11,082 bases of DNA from Moraxellaceae bacterium (GTDB lineage: Bacteria > Pseudomonadota > Gammaproteobacteria > Pseudomonadales > Moraxellaceae): the NCBI GenBank assembly GCA_003543245.1, contig DPJB01000002.1, positions 3,729 through 14,810 on the forward strand, written 5' to 3'. Position numbers and translations under genes: made by a program. How positions within the stretch are numbered: the stretch's first letter is position 1; every line of letters begins with the position of its first letter. Below, piece by piece: positions 1 to 6,024 of this stretch. Below the pieces are notes generated by a model. It did no database searches. It was given only the letters and a program-made list of their open reading frames with translations, and had not been told where the DNA came from.

Positions 1-351
1 AAGATCGCCAAGGAGCCCATCTCGATGGAAACTCCGATCGGTGATGATGAAGATTCGCATCTTGGCGACTTCATCGAGGACACCACCATGGTGTCCCCGG
101 TGGATGCAGCCACTGCCGAAGGCCTGCGTGAAGCAACACGTGAAGTGCTGGCCAATCTGACCGCCCGCGAAGCCAAGGTGCTGCGCATGCGTTTTGGTAT
201 CGACATGAACACGGACCACACACTGGAAGAAGTTGGCAAGCAGTTCGACGTCACCCGTGAACGTATCCGTCAGATCGAGGCGAAGGCACTGCGCAAGTTG
301 CGTCACCCTTCACGTTCGGAACACCTGCGCTCCTTCCTCGATACCGAGTAA
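1..351 (+). CDS. rpoD: RNA polymerase primary sigma factor RpoD (sigma-70), C-terminal part
   Basis: This is the last 116 residues of the housekeeping sigma factor, which directs RNA polymerase to -10/-35 promoters. The 5' end lies outside the window and the frame is open from base 1. The sequence enters at the end of region 3 (KIAKEPISMETPIGDDEDSH) and then carries region 4.1 (LTAREAKVLRMRFGIDM) and the region 4.2 helix-turn-helix that reads the -35 element (TLEEVGKQFDVTRERIRQIE). It ends with the conserved KALRKLRHPSRSEHLRSFLD tail. Only the final TE differs from the Pseudomonas form as I remember it. The gene is followed by its own strong terminator, so it ends its transcription unit. Identification is secure; it marks the left side as conserved chromosome. 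Confidence 0.98.
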   Translation, partial: KIAKEPISMETPIGDDEDSHLGDFIEDTTMVSPVDAATAEGLREATREVLANLTAREAKVLRMRFGIDMNTDHTLEEVGKQFDVTRERIRQIEAKALRKLRHPSRSEHLRSFLDTE

Positions 352-360
352 GGCTGCTGC

Positions 361-396
361 GACAAAAAAGGCATCCATCGTGATGCCTTTTTTGTC
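361..396. terminator. Bidirectional intrinsic terminator after rpoD
   Basis: A perfect 15-bp inverted repeat (arms 361-375 and 382-396) encloses a 6-nt loop (376-381). Each arm combines a GCATC segment with a run of six A or six T, so the transcript forms a stem followed by a U-tract on either strand. It lies 10 nt after the rpoD stop codon and upstream of the separately transcribed membrane protein gene. Confidence 0.93.
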
Positions 397-445
397 CCTG
401 TAAAAAAACAACGTCGACCATAACAACAAGTAGACGGGAGTCGCC

Positions 446-1453
446 ATGACCACGGCCACCCATCCATCACCCGCATCCACCGGCACGCTACCGCTGAGCC
501 GGCTTAGCCCCCTGGTCCTGCTGGGCATCTACCTCATCGTGCCCGCCCTGGCCCTGTTCGTGATGATCGACTACATCGCGACAGACCTGGTCTTTTCGCG
601 CCGAATCGCCTTTGACACCCACCTCATGCTGGTGGCAAGCCTGCTGCTGCAGGCACCGCATGCGATTGCCAGCCTGTTCACTTTTGCCGACAGGGAGTAC
701 ACCTCGACCTACAAGGGCACGCTGATAAAGTGCGGCCTGATCGGTCTGGCCACCCTGATCCTGATCCTGCTGGTGGGCGACATCCTGCTGATGCTCTGCC
801 TCATCGCCTACAACTTCTATCACCAGAGCTCCCAGCAGGCGGGGATTGCCGCCATGGTGACCGGGAACAAATCGCGCCTGCATGAAGTCTGGCGCTGGAT
901 GTCGGTGATCATCCAGCTGGTGGGCTTCATCGCCCTTCTGGCGAACAACAACCCTGACTACCACATGATGCCGGACAAAAAGCTGGCACTGACCATCGTG
1001 GCCGTGCTGTTCATGGCGTGCTTTGCCGTGGTGAGCGTGATCGTTGCCAGACAGAGCAAGACCGCCATGGGGCGCCTCCTGATTGGCGCACAGGCAGTGA
1101 TGTTGTACCTGTATGTCGTCATGTACATCATCAACCTGCCACTGCTGATGATCCTTGCCCCGGTGGTCGTGCACGACCTCACCGCGTTCGCCTTCTACAT
1201 CAACCACAACACCAACCGGAATCGTGAAACGCGGTTCAACTACTTCTCGCGGATACGAAACGTCGTCCCCATGCCGGAATACGTGCTGACACCCCTCGTG
1301 GCCCTGCTGCTTGGCGCCAGCATGTTCATGTCCGGCAGCGCGGAAGCATCCTACTTTGCCATCGTGGCTATCGTGCTGAACGTGATGCACATCTATGTCG
1401 AAGGCAAGATGTGGAAGGCCGGCAGCCTGCACCGCAAGTACACACTGGTGTAG
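446..1453 (+). CDS. Polytopic inner-membrane protein of unknown function
   Basis: This is a 335-residue integral membrane protein with about nine or ten hydrophobic segments (roughly residues 20-42, 56-78, 92-122 as two, 149-167, 180-201, 210-252 as two, 281-297 and 304-322). The ATG at 446 follows GGGAG at 436-440 with a 5-nt gap, a convincing ribosome binding site. There is no cleavable signal peptide; the first 19 residues are Ser/Thr/Pro-rich and probably cytoplasmic. Polar residues sit at or inside helix ends: H72, D82, H126 (YNFYHQSSQQAG), H243-D244 and H254-N255 (HDLTAFAFYINHN). Such a set recalls membrane enzymes with His-ligated metal, for example Brp/Blh-type carotene oxygenases, but I cannot confirm homology. 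GC-rich codon use matches rpoD, so this looks like a core gene. It is transcribed alone, between the rpoD terminator and the tRNA promoter. Confidence 0.85.
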   Translation: MTTATHPSPASTGTLPLSRLSPLVLLGIYLIVPALALFVMIDYIATDLVFSRRIAFDTHLMLVASLLLQAPHAIASLFTFADREYTSTYKGTLIKCGLIGLATLILILLVGDILLMLCLIAYNFYHQSSQQAGIAAMVTGNKSRLHEVWRWMSVIIQLVGFIALLANNNPDYHMMPDKKLALTIVAVLFMACFAVVSVIVARQSKTAMGRLLIGAQAVMLYLYVVMYIINLPLLMILAPVVVHDLTAFAFYINHNTNRNRETRFNYFSRIRNVVPMPEYVLTPLVALLLGASMFMSGSAEASYFAIVAIVLNVMHIYVEGKMWKAGSLHRKYTLV

Positions 1454-1464
1454 CACTCACGGGG

Positions 1465-1492
1465 TTCTCGTCCGGGCACTTTCAGTTATACT
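1465..1492 (+). promoter_or_regulatory. Candidate sigma-70 promoter of the tRNA gene
   Basis: TATACT at 1487-1492 is a good -10 box, with a weak -35 (TTCTCG, 1465-1470) 16 nt upstream. The bases after the -10 are GC-rich (GCGCGTCC), the discriminator type typical of stable-RNA promoters under stringent control. The tRNA starts 20 nt after the -10 box. The -35 match is poor, so the exact boundary is tentative. Confidence 0.55.
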
Positions 1493-1511
1493 GCGCGTCC
1501 TTCAAAAGGAA

Positions 1512-1588
1512 GGGCCTGTAGCTCAGTCGGTTAGAGCAGAGGACTCATAATCCTTTGGTCGAGGGTTCGAGTCCCTCCGGGCCCACCA
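1512..1588 (+). tRNA. tRNA-Ile2 (anticodon CAT, lysidine-modified) decoding AUA
   Basis: A complete 77-nt cloverleaf with encoded CCA. The acceptor arms GGGCCTG and CGGGCCC pair over 7 bp with one G-U. The D-loop contains AGCTCAGTCGGTTAGAGC, the anticodon arm is GAGGACTCATAATCCTT, and the T arm is GAGGGTTCGAGTCCCTC. The CAT anticodon fits elongator Met, initiator Met or Ile2. An initiator is excluded because positions 1 and 72 form a G-C pair and the anticodon stem lacks three G-C pairs. C4-G69 and C5-G68 are, from the E. coli literature, determinants recognised by the lysidine synthetase TilS, and the GACTCATAATC core matches E. coli tRNA-Ile2. I therefore prefer Ile2 over Met. A tRNA at this place downstream of rpoD also occurs in pseudomonads, as I recall. 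Its 3' end marks the left border of the accessory block. Confidence 0.93.
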
Positions 1589-1928
1589 TAAAAATCAATA
1601 AGTTAAAGAAGGCAGCCTCCCCTTCTAAGGCATGCCCTTCAAGCTTGTAAGCACAGTGTACTCAAGCTGACGACTCTGCAGAATAATCCCCATCGTTACA
1701 GCCAAGCTCATCCTCCATACGCCTCTGTAAGTCCGCGAGGATCACAAGCAACCACAGCAGTACCAATGCCACCGCCTGTAGGCACCCTGCTATCAGGGTC
1801 AACCGTGTCTAGAACGGCTAGCCAACTTGCAATAGAGCAGTATCACGAAGATACTGACCAAACGTACAGTCGCAATCATTGTCAATTGAACTAATGACGG
1901 ATTAGCCTCAACGGGCACACAGGCACGG
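1589..1928. other. Gene-free stretch after the tRNA, left end of the accessory block
   Basis: No convincing gene on either strand. Composition drops in G+C directly after the tRNA CCA, beginning with an AAAATCAATAAGTTA-type segment (1591-1605) of the kind I associate with DNA just inside integrated elements at tRNA genes. Several short perfect hairpins are present: ACCCTG/CAGGGT at 1784-1789 and 1794-1799 (4-nt loop), and CAGTATC/GATACTG (listed separately). AGCTTG/CAAGCT arms also lie near 1640-1670. A 44-codon open stretch on the minus strand (1708-1842) has no recognisable content. The region reads as decayed mobile DNA, but no integrase remnant was recognised. Confidence 0.5.
1838..1856. 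repeat. Short perfect inverted repeat in the junction region
   Basis: CAGTATC (1838-1844) and GATACTG (1850-1856) form a 7-bp perfect stem with a 5-nt ACGAA loop. No T-tract follows, so it is not an ordinary terminator. It could be a protein binding site or chance structure in non-coding DNA. Confidence 0.5.
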
Positions 1929-2030
1929 ATGAATAGGCAGACGGAACTCGCCTGGAGTCACGTCGGCTGCACAAAGATGTTGTCTGGCTGCAAATACTGC
2001 TATGCCCAGAACATATCTCAGCACCTATAA
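1929..2030 (+). pseudogene. Relic of a DUF5131 (phage Gp37/Gp68-like) family protein
   Basis: A 33-codon open frame beginning ATG at 1929 and ending TAA at 2028-2030 encodes the signature that opens DUF5131 proteins. It reads ELAWSHVGCTKMLSGCKYCYAQ, followed by NISQHL and a stop. Family members, as I remember them, begin with a W(N/S)...GC(T/S)K.S.GC..CYA motif whose three cysteines resemble a metal or Fe-S cluster site, and they run to roughly 250 residues or more. Here everything after the first motif is missing and the downstream DNA shows no continuation in other frames. No good ribosome binding site precedes it. I read it as the fossil of a gene once carried by this element. Full-length members occur in phages and in accessory islands, some beside three-Cys-motif partner (TcmP) genes. 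A chance resemblance is unlikely but possible at this length. Confidence 0.55.
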
Positions 2031-2097
2031 ACCATGGGGGGCGCCGGCCATAAGCATGGATTAATTCTTCTGGGGCTAAAGATACTCCCTGGCAGCG

Positions 2098-2121
2098 AGC
2101 TCCTTTAATACTAAGGGAGCT
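2098..2121. repeat. Hairpin in the leader of the solenoid/nuclease operon
   Basis: Arms 2098-2106 (AGCTCCTTT) and 2113-2121 (AAGGGAGCT) pair over 9 bp with one G-T wobble around a 6-nt loop. It lies about 60 nt before the GTG start of the next gene and lacks a U-tract. It may be an operator or a 5'-UTR structure; no promoter could be placed with confidence nearby. Confidence 0.45.
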
Positions 2122-2167
2122 ATTAGTGTCCCGTCGGAAGTACTGACATGCAGAAACATAGAACCAT

Positions 2168-2173
2168 CAGGAG
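2168..2173 (+). promoter_or_regulatory. Shine-Dalgarno site fixing a GTG start
   Basis: CAGGAG ends 8 nt before GTG at 2182. The next in-frame ATG codons have no comparable site, so this motif decides the start of the 651-codon gene. Confidence 0.7.
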
Positions 2174-2181
2174 TTCAGCCA

Positions 2182-4137
2182 GTGACTGCTAATGCTGACA
2201 ATGAGAAGCCGTCTGCAGCAACCCGATTGAGAGAAGTCGCGAGTCAGCTGCATTTTGATGATTATGAGCGACTTTCTTTCGCAGTTAATGATGAGGATCA
2301 GGCCATTCTTAACATGATTGCAGAAGAAGGCGTCGCGCTGATAAGCAATGACCTAGTGTTTAAGACACTGCACGATCGGAACAGGCTTACAGCAGAGCAT
2401 TTTTTTTCGACTCTCAGCCCCTCCTCTACTGAGGTCGAAAAGCTCGCAGTCGCAAATCGACTGTGGACAAGGGAAATATCTGCGCAAGACAGGGCAAGTG
2501 GCCGATTCCTGGCTCTATGCCACGATCAGGCAGATATGTTGCTGGCGGCGACAGATGTCATCCAATTAGGGAAAATGCCGCCCTACGCTGCGCTACACCT
2601 TATTGCTGCCGCCATCCCCTATCTCCCCATGATTCACATCCCCAGCCTTTTGACGCTATATGAAATCCAGTTTGATATCACGCAGAGTGATCTGGCTGGA
2701 GACTTCTTACCAGATGCATTGGAGAGGCGCTTAAGCGGAAATCCGACGTTCTGCCAAGACATTATTGAGGCTGTTCGCTCTACTCCCACAACAGCCAACA
2801 GCAACTTATACATCGTTGCGGCCCTCTCATGGCTTTCTCAAACGCCTGTACCAGCTACCGAGCTTATCATCAACGATGCACAGGCTGAAAACTCTGTGCT
2901 AGTCATAAACGCCACCCAGTCCTTAGGCCGCGCACTTAAGCTGGGCCATCTGCCCTCCTCCCACGTCGATCGTTGTCTGCAAATTATCCTGACCAACACT
3001 GATCATACGAACACTTCTGTACAGCGCTCTGCAATCTTTGAACTCTTCTCTAACTCTCCCACCAGAGAAATATGCGCGCAACGAGCGGACGAGCTGCTAG
3101 CGATAAGACATCATGCGGCGCTCGAAGCAGCTGCATATCTCCTCTTTATAGAGAGCAAATCATTACAACAATTCACTCGTCGATCGACATGGATAGCAGC
3201 CATGTCATGGCTGCCAGCAACGGCTCCGAACGCACTCCGGCACTTTGACCGAATTCTGACTGGACTGCTGAATAGCGGCGAAGTGGAGTTGGCGATAACT
3301 ACGTTGCAAGACTGGCTTATCCAGCTGCCAAGCGGAGCCTTGACTGAAGAACAAGTGATTTCCCTAATGGACGATACCTTTCGCGAGATAATTCAACGGC
3401 AGGATCTGCGCGACCGTTTGATAACTCAATGGCTTCTTCACGAAGAGCTACTGCTACCACGGCTAATTGGTAGCCTTATATCTAGGCTGAGTTTTGAAAT
3501 GCACTGCGCGCTCATCTTTGATGCCGACACGGTGGCACGCTTGGACCGCCCAGAGCTAATTCTTCTTGTACGCAGAATGCTTGGCTACGTGATTTATGAG
3601 GCACCTCTGCTCGACCTGACCTTTTCTTTACTTCGGCTGGAATCAACAGCGTTATCCCTACCCAGACTGGTGCAATCACTGCTAATTGAAGAAATCGGTA
3701 TCGACTACCCACAGGAAACAATGGATAGGATTCAAGCGTATGCAGAAAACGATGGAGGCCCCGAGGCATATCAGCTGAGGGATCGGGTCATAACGGCCAT
3801 TTCCAGCTACCTAGATGCCATACATTCTCTTCCTAAGCTGACGGAGCTGAGACCGTCGCCACGCCTATCCGAGGCCTTCGCCAAAGCACATGCCCGAGTA
3901 ATGAGCAGAAGCAGAGAACAGGCTGAGGAGGCATCCATCTTTCGTCAGATTGCTACCTATGTCCCGCTTAAGGCAGGGAGAGCCTCTTTTTCCTTTCGCG
4001 AAGATGGCTACACCAACGCATCCCCTCTGCAGACACACTCGGTCAGTATCATGATTCCTCGACGATCTGTTATGGATAAGATCGGCCATGAGATCAATCA
4101 ATTCTTGTTCAGACACGCACAGAGAGAAGACTCATGA
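2182..4137 (+). CDS. Uncharacterised large helical-repeat (alpha-solenoid-like) protein
   Basis: A 651-residue protein that I cannot assign to a named family. It is almost entirely helical in character: many amphipathic, Leu/Ala-rich stretches of 15-20 residues separated by short polar turns (for example NSVLVINATQSLGRALKLG, SVQRSAIFELFSNSP, HHAALEAAAYLLFIE). This is the look of HEAT/ARM-like solenoids used as scaffolds or sensors. It has no signal peptide, membrane segment, nucleotide-binding loop or obvious catalytic motif. The last 60-70 residues change character (RASFSFREDGYTNASPLQTHSVSIMIPRRS), suggesting a small strand-containing C-terminal domain. The GTG start is supported by CAGGAG 8 nt upstream. 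Its TGA overlaps the next gene's ATG (ATGA), so the two are translationally coupled and probably act together. Codon use and lower G+C differ from the flanking core genes, consistent with horizontal acquisition. Confidence 0.85.
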   Translation: MTANADNEKPSAATRLREVASQLHFDDYERLSFAVNDEDQAILNMIAEEGVALISNDLVFKTLHDRNRLTAEHFFSTLSPSSTEVEKLAVANRLWTREISAQDRASGRFLALCHDQADMLLAATDVIQLGKMPPYAALHLIAAAIPYLPMIHIPSLLTLYEIQFDITQSDLAGDFLPDALERRLSGNPTFCQDIIEAVRSTPTTANSNLYIVAALSWLSQTPVPATELIINDAQAENSVLVINATQSLGRALKLGHLPSSHVDRCLQIILTNTDHTNTSVQRSAIFELFSNSPTREICAQRADELLAIRHHAALEAAAYLLFIESKSLQQFTRRSTWIAAMSWLPATAPNALRHFDRILTGLLNSGEVELAITTLQDWLIQLPSGALTEEQVISLMDDTFREIIQRQDLRDRLITQWLLHEELLLPRLIGSLISRLSFEMHCALIFDADTVARLDRPELILLVRRMLGYVIYEAPLLDLTFSLLRLESTALSLPRLVQSLLIEEIGIDYPQETMDRIQAYAENDGGPEAYQLRDRVITAISSYLDAIHSLPKLTELRPSPRLSEAFAKAHARVMSRSREQAEEASIFRQIATYVPLKAGRASFSFREDGYTNASPLQTHSVSIMIPRRSVMDKIGHEINQFLFRHAQREDS

Positions 4138-5843
4138 ACCTGATCCTATCTTCTTATTTGAGAATACTGAAAGAGCGAGATGAGCTGGACGTACTGCTGC
4201 CAGATTTACTGGTTTGCATGGGATTGCTGCCACTGACCAAGCCGCAGACTGGCACACGACAGTTTGGTGTTGACCTTCCTGCGATAGGACCTGACCTGGA
4301 AGATAAGGGCAAGCAAAAGCTTTTCCTCTTTGTCCTGAAGCAAGGTGATATCGGTCGGTCGGTTTGGAGCGGCGACCCCCAGTCAGTTCGGCAGAGTATG
4401 GATGAAATATTTGATGTCTACCTCCACAGCCATGTCTCAGCCAACCATAAGGATCTTCCTAAAAAAATTGTTGTATGTACCAGTGGAGACCTGAAGGAGG
4501 AGGCTAAAGCTAATTGGTCAGGCTATACCAATGATAATGCGCATCGCGCCGAGTTTGACTTTTGGGGCGCAGATAAGCTAGCAGCGCTGATCGAGCGCCA
4601 CATGCTGAATGAAAACATTTTTTCAAGCGAGGATAGAGTTGATCTTCGTCGTACATTGGCGCTTGTTAGCGAAAGCGACTATTCCCTAAACGATTTTCAT
4701 AGACTACTGCTACGCCAACTTGGCCTGGATTCTGACGGGCGAAATATTGACTCCGAAGTTAAGCCAAAGGCACTCAAAAAAGCATTTACACGCATTAATC
4801 TTGCCACTAGGGTACTGGCCACTTGGGCACTCGAAGAAGGCAATGGAAAGCAGGCAGTTATTGCTGCAGAAAGAGCATTGCTATGGACTTGGCATCGTGT
4901 GCAGCTCGAACCAGAAAGCAGCCGAAAGACCCTCAACCCAGAAATAGCGGCAACCTGGCAGAATTATCAAACAATCACAAAAACTTTTTTCGAGAAGATT
5001 CAGGACCACTGCTACATCAAGGACAGCTTTTCAGGCTACGCACGTGACAATGCAGTTCTTTCATTGATATTGATGGAACTGGTTGGCCTGGTCAGTGTTA
5101 TTGGCCTCGCACACTGTTATCGCTTGGACGCCAATGAAAATGACAAAATCATTTTCCGAGAAAATGCCAATATAGTTTCTGATGGCTTGGTTAGCCTCAT
5201 TAGAAACAATCCAACCACAAGCTCACCTCGGCTTGATTCTAACGCGATCGACATTATTCTTGCCATGATGCTTCTGTACTCGACAGGTAGGCACGCAGAA
5301 GCAATTGACTGGCTGAAGGAAATGGTCAAGCGACTGGATTACACTTTTAAAATCAATCGTTGCTTCCCCATCGATAAAGAATCGGTGGATGATCTAGCTG
5401 ACTTTGAGGCTGGCAACCTGAGTAAAGAAGAAATTAGTAAGCTCAAGACCACTTCCTGGCTATTGCCGACCCTCGCCGGATGGTCTGCTATCCTTGAGCA
5501 GCCAGAAATTTATCAAGTATTAGTAAACTTACAATCAGACACCTGCAAAAACGTCTGCATGCAACTGTGGCATCCTGTTCAAGATGTTTTCCAACTACTG
5601 TATTTTAAGATAGCCCATTATGATTGCGGCGAAGCTGAAGCCCCTATTTTATTGGCAGATAATATGGAAGAGCACCGGCAACGCATGCTGAAGCTCATTG
5701 AGTCAACTCGGCATAATATTCTTTCTATTTCGCCAGCAACTCAAGCCGGCCTCATGCCAATTGATCTCATAGCAAGCCGACATTTCCGTACATTCGTAGC
5801 GCCATTTTATTGGTATAGCCTATCTAGGCCATATACCCCTTAA
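4134..5843 (+). CDS. Protein with an N-terminal restriction-endonuclease-like domain and a helical C-terminus
   Basis: A 569-residue protein whose ATG overlaps the preceding stop by 4 nt, so it is the second gene of a coupled operon. The N-terminal ~170 residues look like a PD-(D/E)XK-type nuclease core: a leading helix (residues 5-30), then RQFGVDLPAIG with D47, a strand LFLFVLKQGDI with K69, and a helix VRQSMDEIFDVYL. Next come a strand KKIVVCTSGDL and FDFWGADKLAALIERHM. The order GVD...K-(Q)GDI is that of Mrr-like endonucleases, but the position two before the lysine is V67 instead of E, D or Q. Metal binding must therefore use another acid (perhaps D72) or the site is inactive. Residues ~180-569 are helical, with a strongly hydrophobic helix near 306-327 and repeat-like segments. 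A target-cleaving partner of the solenoid protein is a reasonable inference; no experiment or named family supports it here. Confidence 0.8.
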   Translation: MNLILSSYLRILKERDELDVLLPDLLVCMGLLPLTKPQTGTRQFGVDLPAIGPDLEDKGKQKLFLFVLKQGDIGRSVWSGDPQSVRQSMDEIFDVYLHSHVSANHKDLPKKIVVCTSGDLKEEAKANWSGYTNDNAHRAEFDFWGADKLAALIERHMLNENIFSSEDRVDLRRTLALVSESDYSLNDFHRLLLRQLGLDSDGRNIDSEVKPKALKKAFTRINLATRVLATWALEEGNGKQAVIAAERALLWTWHRVQLEPESSRKTLNPEIAATWQNYQTITKTFFEKIQDHCYIKDSFSGYARDNAVLSLILMELVGLVSVIGLAHCYRLDANENDKIIFRENANIVSDGLVSLIRNNPTTSSPRLDSNAIDIILAMMLLYSTGRHAEAIDWLKEMVKRLDYTFKINRCFPIDKESVDDLADFEAGNLSKEEISKLKTTSWLLPTLAGWSAILEQPEIYQVLVNLQSDTCKNVCMQLWHPVQDVFQLLYFKIAHYDCGEAEAPILLADNMEEHRQRMLKLIESTRHNILSISPATQAGLMPIDLIASRHFRTFVAPFYWYSLSRPYTP

Positions 5844-5914
5844 ATAGATCATGCCCCTGTGGCCTACTAACCACCGACTACAATAAATCACATAAAATCC
5901 ATAACAATATATTA

Positions 5915-5944
5915 TTGCCATACCAAAAGTAGCCATTCTGAAAT
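5915..5944 (+). promoter_or_regulatory. Candidate promoter of the CoiA-like gene
   Basis: The 181-nt A+T-rich gap between 5844 and 6024 contains TTGCCA (5915-5920) and, after an 18-nt spacer, TGAAAT (5939-5944), a 5/6 and a 4/6 match to -35 and -10. No terminator is visible after the preceding gene, so read-through from the upstream operon is also possible. The box assignment is weak because the region is so A+T-rich. Confidence 0.3.
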
Positions 5945-6024
5945 TTTAATAACCAGAAAAAGCTGAACCCCTCAATCAAATAGAATATTTCAGAAAGAAA
6001 CATCCAAGACAAGAGTAATATCCA

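Noticed and set aside
488..1456. Long open frame (322 codons) on the minus strand across the membrane protein gene
   Set aside because: His/Gln/Asp-rich product typical of the antisense of a GC-rich membrane gene; no ribosome binding site, and the plus-strand gene is clearly the real one.
1708..1842. Minus-strand 44-codon open stretch with a protein-like tail ending DPRGLTEAYGG
   Set aside because: No start, no recognised family and stops on either side; possibly a relic but not supportable.
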